DNA of 64,000 nt, from positions 186,001-250,000 of the forward strand of contig CAVWIN010000010.1 of assembly GCA_963755085.1 (NCBI GenBank), read 5' to 3'. The DNA is from JACVRM01 sp963755085. Lineage in GTDB: Bacteria > Actinomycetota > Thermoleophilia > Gaiellales > Gaiellaceae. The translations under genes and the position numbers were made by a program. Shown here one piece after another: positions 25,393 through 32,635 of this stretch. The number at the start of each line of letters is the position of its first letter. The stretch's first letter is position 1. The notes below the pieces were generated by a model that saw only the letters and a list, made by a program, of their open reading frames with translations, was not told where the DNA came from and made no database searches.

Positions 25393-25455
25393 TTAACAGG
25401 GACAGTCCCTGTAAAGAGCAGGCCCCAGCGTCTTAACAGGGACTGTCCCTGTAAA
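25393..25455. repeat. Two TTAACAGGGAC palindromes between pheS and pheT
   Basis: Copies at 25393-25415 (central A) and 25433-25455 (central T). Each has arms TTAACAGGGAC / GTCCCTGTAAA with one mismatch at the end. The two copies have opposite central bases and so are in inverted orientation to one another. The same family occurs at 42658-42727 and 63140-63258. Confidence 0.8.
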
Positions 25456-25468
25456 GAAGTGGTCGCCA

Positions 25469-26461
25469 TCAGAATTGCTCCAGGACGCGGAGGTCGTTCT
25501 CCCAGAGCAGGCGGATGTCCGGCAGGTTGTGCCGGAGCTGGGCGACGCGCTCCAGCCCGCAGCCGAACGCGAAGCCGCTCCACTCCTCGGGGTCGACGCC
25601 GCAGTTGGAGAGCACGGCCGGGTCGACCATGCCGGCGCCGCCCATCTCGAGCCAGCCCGAGTACTTGCAAGTCCGGCAGCCGCTGCCACCGCAGATGCCG
25701 CAGGAGACGTCCGGCTCGATCGACGGCTCGGTGAACGGGAAGTAGTGCGTGCGAAAGCGGACGCGCCGCTCCTCCCCGTAGAGCGCGCGCATCACGTGGA
25801 GCAGCGTGCCCTTGAGGTCGGCGAGCGTCAGCCCCTTGTCGACTGCGAGGCCCTCGAACTGATGGAAGATCGGGTAGTGCGTCGCATCGATCGTGTCGCG
25901 CCGGTAGCAGCGGCCGATCGAGACCATGTAGAGCGGCGGCCGCCGCTCTTCCAGCTCATGGATCTGCGACGGCGAGGTCTCCGTCCGCAGGACGTCGCCG
26001 TTCAGGAAGAAGGTCGCGCGCGGCGAGCGCGCCGGGTGCCACGGCGGGAACTCGAGCTGGTCGAAGTTGTAATGCGTCGTCTCGACCTCGCGGTCGTAGC
26101 GGACGTGGTAGCCGAGGCCTAGGAACGCGTCCTCGACGATGCGGCGCACCTGCGTGATCGGATGCAGGTGGCCGCGCGCCACGTGATCGCCCGGGAGCGT
26201 GACGTCGACGCGCTCGCCGGTGAGGCGGCGCTCGAGGTCGGCGCGGTCGAGCTCCTGCTCCCGCTCGGCGAACGCCTGCTCGAGCCGCTCGCGGACTGCG
26301 TTCAGCGTCATGCCGCCTTCGCGGTCGCGGACGCCGCGCAGGGCGAGCTTCAGGTCGCTCTTTCGGCCGAGGTAACGGACACGCGCGTCCTCGAGCTGCG
26401 CCGGGCTCGACGCCGAGGCGACGGCGGCGAGAGCGTCCTGCTCGATGGCGTTCGGGTCCAC
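25469..26461 (-). CDS. pheS: Phenylalanine-tRNA ligase alpha subunit
   Basis: 330 residues. An N-terminal coiled-coil arm (about 1-85) is followed by a class II catalytic core. Motif 2 is in MVSIGRCYRRDTIDATHYPIFHQFEGL. Before motif 3 there is a CGICGGSGCRTC four-cysteine loop, as found in many Gram-positive PheS proteins, and motif 3 is FGCGLERVAQL. GTG 26461 is preceded by TACAGT seven bases upstream, giving a leaderless start. It charges tRNA-Phe together with PheT. Confidence 0.96.
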   Translation of the reverse strand: MDPNAIEQDALAAVASASSPAQLEDARVRYLGRKSDLKLALRGVRDREGGMTLNAVRERLEQAFAEREQELDRADLERRLTGERVDVTLPGDHVARGHLHPITQVRRIVEDAFLGLGYHVRYDREVETTHYNFDQLEFPPWHPARSPRATFFLNGDVLRTETSPSQIHELEERRPPLYMVSIGRCYRRDTIDATHYPIFHQFEGLAVDKGLTLADLKGTLLHVMRALYGEERRVRFRTHYFPFTEPSIEPDVSCGICGGSGCRTCKYSGWLEMGGAGMVDPAVLSNCGVDPEEWSGFAFGCGLERVAQLRHNLPDIRLLWENDLRVLEQF

Positions 26462-26468
26462 GGCGGCG

Positions 26469-26474
26469 ACTGTA
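26469..26474 (-). promoter_or_regulatory. -10 hexamer TACAGT for pheST
   Basis: TACAGT ends seven bases before the pheS GTG on the minus strand. No ribosome binding site or T-box-like leader fits in this 36-base divergent gap, so a T-box control of pheST can be excluded here. Confidence 0.45.
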
Positions 26475-26497
26475 GACGGCGCGGCGAGAATCCCGCC

Positions 26498-27334
26498 GTG
26501 AAGAGCGTCTACGACCCGATCGCGCATTTCTTCGACGCGTGGAGCCGGAGCGTGATCGAGGACATCCCGTTCTACGTGCACGAAGCGCTCGCGACCAAGG
26601 GCCCGGTCGTCGAGCTCGGCGTCGGCACCGGCAGGATCGCCGTCCCGATCGCGCGCCGCGGCCTGCGCGTCATCGGCGTCGACGACTCGCCCGAGATGCT
26701 GCGCGTCTGCCGCGCCCGCGCGCGTGTGAACGGCGTCGTTGACCTGGTCGACCTGCGGCTCGGCGACCTGCGCGGCCCGCCCGTCGACGAGCGCGTGCCG
26801 CTCGTAATCGTCCCGTTCCGCGCCTACCTGCACCTGCGTACAGACGAGGAGCGGCGCCGGGCGCTCGCCGCGGCGCGCGAGCTCCTGCTCCCGGGCGGCC
26901 GCCTGGTCTTCGACGTGTTCGCGCCCGGCGCCGACGACATCGCCGAGACGAACGGCCGCTGGCTGGAGCGCGAGCCGGGCATCGACGAGCGCGCCGACTG
27001 GGACGCTGTGTCCCGGACGTTCACGCTGCGCGTCCGCAGCGACGGCGACGAGACCGCGATGGAGCTCGCCTGGGTGTCGCCCGACGAATGGCGCGCGCTG
27101 CTCGTCGAATCCGGCTTCGAGATCCTTGGCCACTTCGGCTGGTTCGACCGCAGCCCGTACACCGGCGGCGAGGACTCGGTCTGGGTGGCAAGGCGGCCTG
27201 GGCTGTCCCCGAAGGGGTTGTCCCCAGTGATGGGCCATAGCTCAGCCGGCGGAACCCTCTCACCCCGGAATGCCCGCGCACAAGCACGGCGGACAGCCCC
27301 CGGCTGCGGGGACAGCCCTGTCCGGTGGCGTTAG
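26498..27334 (+). CDS. Class I SAM-dependent methyltransferase with repeat-derived C-terminal tail
   Basis: 278 residues. The SAM-binding motif I VVELGVGTGRIAVPIARRG and motif II-like VIGVDDSPEMLRVCR are clear, and GGEDSVWVARR ends the normal fold near residue 234. The remaining 44 residues are translated from GGGACAG/GGGCTGTCCCC repeats (27200-27325) and look unlike the rest, so they are probably an acquired extension. The GTG at 26498 was chosen because the fold begins there (YDPIAHFFDAWSRSV). The substrate is unknown. It is divergent from pheS. Confidence 0.8.
   Translation: MKSVYDPIAHFFDAWSRSVIEDIPFYVHEALATKGPVVELGVGTGRIAVPIARRGLRVIGVDDSPEMLRVCRARARVNGVVDLVDLRLGDLRGPPVDERVPLVIVPFRAYLHLRTDEERRRALAAARELLLPGGRLVFDVFAPGADDIAETNGRWLEREPGIDERADWDAVSRTFTLRVRSDGDETAMELAWVSPDEWRALLVESGFEILGHFGWFDRSPYTGGEDSVWVARRPGLSPKGLSPVMGHSSAGGTLSPRNARAQARRTAPGCGDSPVRWR
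27200..27325. repeat. GGGACAG-type repeats within the end of the methyltransferase gene
   Basis: Units GGGCTGTCCCCGAAGGGG (27200-27217) and GGACAGCCCCCGGCTGCGGG (27291-27310) flank about 70 bases that include a tRNA-like fragment GGGCCATAGCTCAGCCGG (27232-27249). The units match those at 17048 and 42272. Confidence 0.6.
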
Positions 27335-27337
27335 AGT
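27332..27337 (+). promoter_or_regulatory. -10 hexamer TAGAGT for lemA/DUF2207
   Basis: TAGAGT ends exactly six bases before the GTG at 27344. The TAG of this hexamer is also the methyltransferase stop codon. Confidence 0.45.
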
Positions 27338-27343
27338 CGCGGC

Positions 27344-27898
27344 GTGGTCATCGTGGTCATCGTCATCGTCGCGGTCCTCGTCGTCGCGATCGCGCTCGCC
27401 GTGCTCTACAACCGGCTCGTCCGGCTGCGGAACCGCACCGAGAACGCCTGGTCGCAGGTCGACGTGCAGCTGCGGCGCCGCTACGACCTGATCCCGAACC
27501 TCGTCGAGACGGTCAAGGGCTACGCGGCGCACGAGCAGTCGACCTTCGAGGACGTCACGAAGGCGCGCACGGCGGCCCAGCAGGCGCAGGGCGTCGAAGA
27601 GCAGGCGAGCGCCGAGAATGCGCTGACCGCGGCGATCGGACGTCTCTTCGCGGTCGCCGAGGCGTACCCGCAGCTCCGCGCGACCGAGAACTTCCAGCAG
27701 CTGCAGACGCAGCTGGCGGACACCGAGCAGAAGATCGCCGTGTCGCGCCAGGTTTATAACGACACGGTGCTGAGCTACGACAACGCGATCCAAACCGTGC
27801 CGACGAGCCTGATCGCCGGCGTGTTCGGCTTCCAGTCGCGGCCCTATTTCCAGATCGACGAGCCGGCAGCCCGCGAGGCGCCGCGGGTCACCTTCTGA
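27344..27898 (+). CDS. LemA family protein
   Basis: 184 residues. An N-terminal membrane helix (VVIVIVAVLVVAIALAVLYN) is followed by the LemA signature VRLRNRTENAWSQVDVQLRRRYDLIPNLVETVKGYAAHE, with the helical bundle running to NDTVLSYDNAIQTVP and a final GFQSRPYFQ. LemA proteins are membrane-anchored helical proteins of unclear role, nearly always next to DUF2207 or TPM-domain genes. That is the case here: the next gene overlaps the stop by four bases. Confidence 0.9.
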   Translation: MVIVVIVIVAVLVVAIALAVLYNRLVRLRNRTENAWSQVDVQLRRRYDLIPNLVETVKGYAAHEQSTFEDVTKARTAAQQAQGVEEQASAENALTAAIGRLFAVAEAYPQLRATENFQQLQTQLADTEQKIAVSRQVYNDTVLSYDNAIQTVPTSLIAGVFGFQSRPYFQIDEPAAREAPRVTF

Positions 27899-29775
27899 TC
27901 CGGCGGCTCGCGGCCGCTGTAGTCGTTCTCGCCGCCCTGGCCGGCGCCCCGGCCGCCGCGGCCAAGTCGTTCTCGCTCCCGAAGGCAGACGTCGTCGTCA
28001 CCGTGCAGCCCGACGGCGCGCTCAGGGTCGTCGAGAACATCACCTTCCTCTTTGACGGGCCGTTCACCGGCGCGTTCCGGGAGGTGCCGGTGCGTAACAC
28101 CCAGTCGCTAGGCGACGCCTTCGTGATGGAGAACGGGCACCGCTACCGACCGGGCGCCTCAGCCGAGCTGGGCAGCGCGGGCGCCCCGGGCACGTTCGGC
28201 ACGGCGCGCACCGGCCAGGGCACCAGGATCGTGTGGCACTTCAGCGCGGCCGGCGAGCAGCGCACGTTCACCGTCGGCTACACGCTCCGCGGCGTCACCG
28301 TCGCCCACGACGACGTGGCCGACGTGAACCTCAAGGTCTGGGGTGACCAGTGGAACACAGGTCTCGGGCGCCTGACCGCGACGATGAAGCTGCCCGGCGT
28401 CGCCTCGGGGCCGCGCTACCGGGTCTGGGGCCACCCGTACTGGGTGCACGGCGACGTCGCGAAACGGCCGCGCGCCGCGCTGCTGCGCGCGCTCGGCGTG
28501 CCCGCGCACCAGTTCGTGGAGATGCGCGTCGTGTTCCCGCGGCGCCTGCTCACCTCGACGGCCGGGACGAAGGTCGAGCACAACAAGGCCTTCGCCGGCA
28601 TCGTCGCCGCCGAGGCCGCCGACCAGGCCGCGGTCGCCCACGACCAGGAGAAGGTCGACGACGCCAAGCGCCACATCGGGCGCACGCTGCTGATCGTCCT
28701 GCTGCTCGCGCTCGTCCCGGCGCTGGCCGTGATCGCGCTCACCTACTTCCTGTACGGCCGCGAGCCCGCGACCGGGTACGACCGCGAGTACGAGCAGGAG
28801 CCGCCGACGGACACCGCTCCTGCGCTCGTGCCGCCGCTCGTCCGCGAGGGCACCGACGTCGGCGCCGCCGAGTTCACCGCCACGCTCTTCGACCTCATCC
28901 GCCGGGGCGTCTACACGGCGAAGCCGGTCACGACCGAGCGCAAGATCTGGGGCGGGCTCCGGACGCAGGAGGTGGCCGATCTGGAGCTGACGCGCGGACA
29001 CGGCGACCACCTGGAAGCGTGGGAGCGGCCGGTCGAGCGGGTCGTCGACGGCGTCCTGGACGGCGCCTCGGAGCGGCTGTCGAAGTTCCGCGACAAAATC
29101 GAGGACGACCGCGCGACGAACGCGAAGCGCTTCAAGGAGTTCAAGGACGACGTGGCGAGCGCGATCAAGAAACGGCGCTGGTACGCCGACGGTTGGATCC
29201 CGCTCGCGCTCGGCATCCTCGTCTTCGCGGTCGTCGGCGTGATCCTGTTCCTGATCGCCTACAACGGCTGGCGGCCCGTGGTGCCCCGCTGGCGCGACGT
29301 CGTCCTCGCGACGCTCGCCGTCTGTGCGTTCGTCAACGCCGGCGTGCTCTTCGCCGCGATGTTCGCCGGCCGGCTCTGGCGGCGGCGGACGAAGGACGCG
29401 GAGCTCGAGGCGCAGCGCTGGAACGCGTTCCGGCACTACCTGCAGGACTTCCCGCGCCTCAAGGACGCGCCACCCGCGACGCTCGAGCTCTGGGAGCGCT
29501 ACCTCGTCTACGGGATCGCGTTCGGGATCGCCGAGCGCGTGCTCCAGGGCGCGCAGCTGCACATGCCGGCCGAGCTGCACCAGGCGAGCACGATCTACTG
29601 GATCAGCCCGACCGGTGACCTCGGCGGCGGGCCGACGGCGCTCGGCATCTCCGACCTCTCCTCGGGGTTCGGGTCGGCGCTCGCCCCGCCGGGCAGCGGC
29701 TCGGGCGGCGGAGGCGGCGGCTTCTCCGGTGGAGGCGGAGGCGGCGGCGGGGGTGGTGGCGGCGGCGCCTGGTGA
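27895..29775 (+). CDS. DUF2207 predicted membrane protein, CTG start
   Basis: 626 residues if started at CTG 27895, overlapping the LemA stop as CTGA. No ATG, GTG or TTG lies between that stop and residue 36, and a later GTG (28003) would remove the signal peptide IRRLAAAVVVLAALAGAPAAAA. The extracytoplasmic DUF2207 domain starts SFSLPKADVVVTVQPDGALRVVENITFLFDG. Three further membrane helices follow (about 228-250, 435-460, 470-492), and the C-terminus is a Gly-rich tail (GGGGGGFSGGGGGGGGGGGGGAW, written here in short form) typical of the family. Function is unknown; it is co-expressed with LemA. Confidence 0.85.
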   Translation: MIRRLAAAVVVLAALAGAPAAAAKSFSLPKADVVVTVQPDGALRVVENITFLFDGPFTGAFREVPVRNTQSLGDAFVMENGHRYRPGASAELGSAGAPGTFGTARTGQGTRIVWHFSAAGEQRTFTVGYTLRGVTVAHDDVADVNLKVWGDQWNTGLGRLTATMKLPGVASGPRYRVWGHPYWVHGDVAKRPRAALLRALGVPAHQFVEMRVVFPRRLLTSTAGTKVEHNKAFAGIVAAEAADQAAVAHDQEKVDDAKRHIGRTLLIVLLLALVPALAVIALTYFLYGREPATGYDREYEQEPPTDTAPALVPPLVREGTDVGAAEFTATLFDLIRRGVYTAKPVTTERKIWGGLRTQEVADLELTRGHGDHLEAWERPVERVVDGVLDGASERLSKFRDKIEDDRATNAKRFKEFKDDVASAIKKRRWYADGWIPLALGILVFAVVGVILFLIAYNGWRPVVPRWRDVVLATLAVCAFVNAGVLFAAMFAGRLWRRRTKDAELEAQRWNAFRHYLQDFPRLKDAPPATLELWERYLVYGIAFGIAERVLQGAQLHMPAELHQASTIYWISPTGDLGGGPTALGISDLSSGFGSALAPPGSGSGGGGGGFSGGGGGGGGGGGGGAW

Positions 29776-29781
29776 AAGCGT

Positions 29782-29977
29782 GGGGGAACGCCTGGTCCCC
29801 CGCGGGCCCCCTCCTTGCGAGCGGAGGCGTGGTTCGGTCGTTCCAGGAGCCGCCGCTTCGTCGCGGAGTTCCGTTGGTTGCCTCTCCTCAGTGGGCCTCT
29901 CGCCGGAGCAAGTCCGACTTCGGCGGCGGAGGCGAGTGGTCTCCGAGGGCGTCTTTTCTTGGGAACCTGCGGTTCCC
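29782..29977. repeat. Intergenic repeats GGGGGA/TCCCCC and GGGAACC/GGTTCCC
   Basis: The 211-base gap between DUF2207 and MOSC holds two hairpins (29782-29801 and 29961-29977) related to the element at 531-559. Between them is non-coding G/C-rich sequence. Either hairpin could stop the converging transcripts, but neither has a T-tract. Confidence 0.4.
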
Positions 29978-29986
29978 TCGCCCTCC

Positions 29987-30406
29987 CTATACCAGAGTGA
30001 TCTGGTCGCCGGCGGCGACGTCGCCGGTCTCGAGCACCCGAGCCAGCATCCCGCGCCTGCCTTCGAGTGCGGCCTGCAGGCCGGGGCGGATCGCCTCCAT
30101 CCGCTCGCAGGGGTCGCACACCATGGTGATCTCGAACAGCGCCTCGCCGACGCGCACCTGCTGGCCGATCGGCCACTCGTGCACGTCCGCGCCCTCGACC
30201 GTGAAGTTCTCGCGGATGCGGCCCGGCTCGAGGTCGAGTGCATCCAGGTGCTCGCGCGACGCGAACAGCACCTCGCGCTTCGTGCCTGGGCGCGCGTGCG
30301 CGCAGCCCTCGAGGCCGTGGCCGGCGATCGCGCGCACGGTGCCCCGCGCATCCATCCGGCCGCTGTTCTTGGCGGGTGAGACCCACACGTTGCCGACGGT
30401 GGCCAC
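29987..30406 (-). CDS. MOSC domain protein
   Basis: 139 residues, a stand-alone MOSC domain. The pattern GTVRAIAGHGLEGCAHARPGTKREVLF ... LEPGRIRENFTVEGADV ... GEALFEITMVCDPCERM ... RGMLARVLETGDVAAGDQITLV includes the conserved Cys (CDPC) proposed to handle sulphur or molybdenum cofactor. Related single-domain proteins deliver sulphur or detoxify N-hydroxylated bases. The GTG start at 30406 is preceded by TAGCCT six bases upstream. Confidence 0.85.
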   Translation of the reverse strand: MATVGNVWVSPAKNSGRMDARGTVRAIAGHGLEGCAHARPGTKREVLFASREHLDALDLEPGRIRENFTVEGADVHEWPIGQQVRVGEALFEITMVCDPCERMEAIRPGLQAALEGRRGMLARVLETGDVAAGDQITLV

Positions 30407-30412
30407 GCCTCG

Positions 30413-30418
30413 AGGCTA
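30413..30418 (-). promoter_or_regulatory. -10 hexamer TAGCCT for the MOSC gene
   Basis: Ends six bases before the GTG at 30406; its TAG doubles as the stop codon of the upstream methyltransferase gene. Confidence 0.4.
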
Positions 30419-31126
30419 CCCGATGCTCCTGCGGGCCCACTCGTAGAGCCCGACCGTCCCGGCCATCGCGACGTTCAGCGATTCGGCGTCCCCTGCCTGC
30501 GGGATCGACACCACCCCCTCGCATGAGGCCGTAACGTCGGCCGGCAGCCCTTCGCGCTCGGCGCCGAGGACGAGCGTCCCCTCACGCGGGAGCTGCGCGT
30601 CGCCAACCGGCGTCCCGCCGCGGGTGGCGAGCGCCGTCCAGGGGCGCGGCGCGTCGTCGAACGGCACGACGGCAACGCGGAAGATCGCGCCGGCGGCCGC
30701 GCGCAGCGCCTTCGGGCCGGTCGGGTCGGCGCACCCGGCGGACAGGGCGACGTAGCCGGCACCGAACGCGTCGGCGGCGCGGAGCAGCGTCCCGACGTTC
30801 CCGGGATCGGCGACGCGCCAGAGCGCAAGGCCGCCGCCCTCGGCCGCATGGGGCAGGTCGTCGCGGCGGAAGACGGCGAGCACCCGCGCGTGGTGGCCCA
30901 GCGACGAGATCTCGCGCAGCAGCGCCGGCGCGACGGGCTCGGCGCCCTCGACGTCCAGCGGCCGGTCGGCGTCGACGAAGACGTGCACCGGCTGGGCGCC
31001 CGCCTCGAGCCCAGCGCGGACGAGGTCCTCGCCCTCGCAGACGAACAGGCCCTCACGCTCCCGCTGCCGCCGCGACGCGAGCCGCCGGACGAGCTTGATG
31101 CGCCCGTTGTTCGCGGAGGTGATCAC
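30416..31126 (-). CDS. TrmH/SpoU family RNA 2'-O-methyltransferase
   Basis: 236 residues. An N-terminal substrate-binding part (NNGRIKLVRRLASRRQREREGLFVCEGEDLV) is followed by the SPOUT knot with motif 1 (LWRVADPGNVGTLLRAADAFGAG), motif 2 (LVLGAEREGLP) and motif 3 (VSIPQAGDAESLNVAMAGTVGLYEWAR). These are the SAM-binding and catalytic elements of rRNA/tRNA ribose methyltransferases. The GTG overlaps the stop of the upstream DUF2332 gene (GTGA). In many bacteria this gene lies next to rplT and pheS, as it does here. Confidence 0.92.
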   Translation of the reverse strand: MITSANNGRIKLVRRLASRRQREREGLFVCEGEDLVRAGLEAGAQPVHVFVDADRPLDVEGAEPVAPALLREISSLGHHARVLAVFRRDDLPHAAEGGGLALWRVADPGNVGTLLRAADAFGAGYVALSAGCADPTGPKALRAAAGAIFRVAVVPFDDAPRPWTALATRGGTPVGDAQLPREGTLVLGAEREGLPADVTASCEGVVSIPQAGDAESLNVAMAGTVGLYEWARRSIG

Positions 31127-32064
31127 GCGCGCCACTCCAGCCACTGCCCGTGGTAGCCCATCCGCGCGACGAGACGCGTTCCCGCCTCCAGCTCGAACCC
31201 GCCCACGAGCCCCGTCTCCTCCTCCGAGAAGCGCCGCGTCGAGATCCAGGCGACATCGGCGGCGTCGACGATCCGGCGCAGCTCGACGTAGCGCTCCGCG
31301 TCGAGGTAGACGGTCGACACCGTCTGGAAGACGACGGTGCGCGCGTCCGGGTCGCGCTCCGCGAAAAGGGACGGCAGCAGCTCGACGTAGTCGCCGGCCA
31401 GGATCTCCGGCGGGTCCGGCCGCGCGACCGCGAGCGCGGCGCGCAGGCGCGCCATCCGCTCCGCCTGATCGGGCCAGACGAAGCACTCGAGCAGCCGCAC
31501 GTCCTCCTCGTCGGCCGGGTCGAGCGGTCGCAGGTCGATGCCGCGCCGTCGCACCACCGCCGGCCGCCGCCCGAGCAGCTCGGCCGGCACCGGCGTCCGT
31601 TCGTCACCGGCGAGCCTGAGCGCACCGTCGCCCCACGAGCCGGCGGCGTAGACGTAGCGATATCGATCCCAGACCAGATTGAGCCCCGCGCTCGCACCCA
31701 GCTCGATCAGGTCGAGCGGCCGTTCGTCACCGAGCGAGAGGAACGCCGGGAGCAGCGCCCAGCAGCGCTGCACCTCGTTCGTCTGCACCGCCTGCTCGGC
31801 GACGAAGCGCGCCAGCCACTCGCGCTCCTGCTCGATCACGTCGCGCACGTCGTCCCAGGACCAGCCGGTTAGCCGCCCGTCGAGGACGAGGTGGTGCAGC
31901 CCGCCGAGCAGGCGCACGGGCAGGTCCCAGCGGTCATCGGGCGCGATGCCGCGCACGAGCCGCTCCGTCGCCAGCCGGCGGCAGAGGTCGGCGTACAGCT
32001 GCGAGCCGCTGCGCTCGCAGGCCTCGGCCTGGCTCAGGAAGCGCTCGGCGAGCCGGTCGTTCAG
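31123..32064 (-). CDS. DUF2332 family protein, CTG start
   Basis: 313 residues from CTG 32064, which overlaps the rplT stop as CTGA; there is no other initiation codon before the conserved RLAERFLSQAEACERSGSQLYADLCRRLA. Further conserved parts are LIELGASAGLNLVWDRYRY, which resembles a SAM-binding glycine loop, and VVFQTVSTVYLDAER. DUF2332 proteins look like degenerate methyltransferases; activity is undocumented to me. It sits inside a translation operon between rplT and the SpoU methyltransferase. Confidence 0.8.
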   Translation of the reverse strand: MNDRLAERFLSQAEACERSGSQLYADLCRRLATERLVRGIAPDDRWDLPVRLLGGLHHLVLDGRLTGWSWDDVRDVIEQEREWLARFVAEQAVQTNEVQRCWALLPAFLSLGDERPLDLIELGASAGLNLVWDRYRYVYAAGSWGDGALRLAGDERTPVPAELLGRRPAVVRRRGIDLRPLDPADEEDVRLLECFVWPDQAERMARLRAALAVARPDPPEILAGDYVELLPSLFAERDPDARTVVFQTVSTVYLDAERYVELRRIVDAADVAWISTRRFSEEETGLVGGFELEAGTRLVARMGYHGQWLEWRA

Positions 32065-32426
32065 GCGGCTTCGGCCAGCGCGGCCTTGGCCTGCTCGGCG
32101 ATGCCCGCGAACGCCGCCGGATCGCTGACAGCGAGGTCGGCGAGGATCTTGCGGTCGAGCTCGACCCCGGCCTTCTTGCACCCGGCGATGAACTGGTTGT
32201 AGGACAGCCCGTTCTGCCGCGCGGCCGCGTTGATGCGCAGGATCCAGAGCCGGCGGAAGACGCGCTTTTTCGCCTTGCGGTCGCGGTAGGCGTAGACGAG
32301 CGAGCGCTCGACCTGCTCCTTCGCGAACTTGTAGCTCGAGTGGCGGCGGCCGAAGTAGCCCTTCGCCTCGCCGAGCACCTTGCGGCGCTTCTTGCGCGCG
32401 TGGACGGATCGCTTCACGCGCGGCAT
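32061..32426 (-). CDS. rplT: 50S ribosomal protein L20
   Basis: 121 residues, full-length L20: MPRVKRSVHARKKRRKVLGEAKGYFGRRHSSYKFAKEQVERSLVYAYRDRK and RRLWILRINAAARQNGLSYNQFI are canonical. It binds 23S rRNA early in 50S assembly. The start overlaps the rpmI stop (TAATG). Part of infC-rpmI-rplT. Confidence 0.98.
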   Translation of the reverse strand: MPRVKRSVHARKKRRKVLGEAKGYFGRRHSSYKFAKEQVERSLVYAYRDRKAKKRVFRRLWILRINAAARQNGLSYNQFIAGCKKAGVELDRKILADLAVSDPAAFAGIAEQAKAALAEAA

Positions 32427-32635
32427 TACTTGGTCCTCCGGAAGCTGCCGAGGAGGTGCTTCACGTCGGCGGCGTCGTCCTGGGCGACCTCGTAGAGCTT
32501 GCGGAAGCCGCGCTTACGCTTCTGCGACTTCTTCTCGAGGTTGTGAGCCTTCATTGCGTGCCGCCGCAGCAAGCGGCCGCTCGCCGTCACCTTGAACGTC
32601 TTCTTCGCTCCGCTGTGCGTCTTCTGCTTGGGCAT
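32426..32635 (-). CDS. rpmI: 50S ribosomal protein L35
   Basis: 69 residues beginning MPKQKTHSGAKKTFKVTASGRLLRRHAMKAHNLEKKS, the L35 family pattern. The start codon has no ribosome binding site of its own; it follows directly after a nine-codon reading frame (32636-32662) that ends TAG immediately before the ATG, so translation is probably coupled. The gene also lies largely inside the unusually long 3' end of infC in another frame. Confidence 0.95.
   Translation of the reverse strand: MPKQKTHSGAKKTFKVTASGRLLRRHAMKAHNLEKKSQKRKRGFRKLYEVAQDDAADVKHLLGSFRRTK

Noticed and set aside
26474..26497. T-box or riboswitch leader for pheST
   Set aside because: The gap to the divergent methyltransferase is only 36 bases, far too short for a T-box leader.
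27232..27249. GGGCCATAGCTCAGCCGG, the likely 5' end of a tRNA gene
   Set aside because: No matching anticodon arm, T-arm (GGTTCGA) or acceptor partner follows within 90 bases; it is at best a scrap inside repeats.
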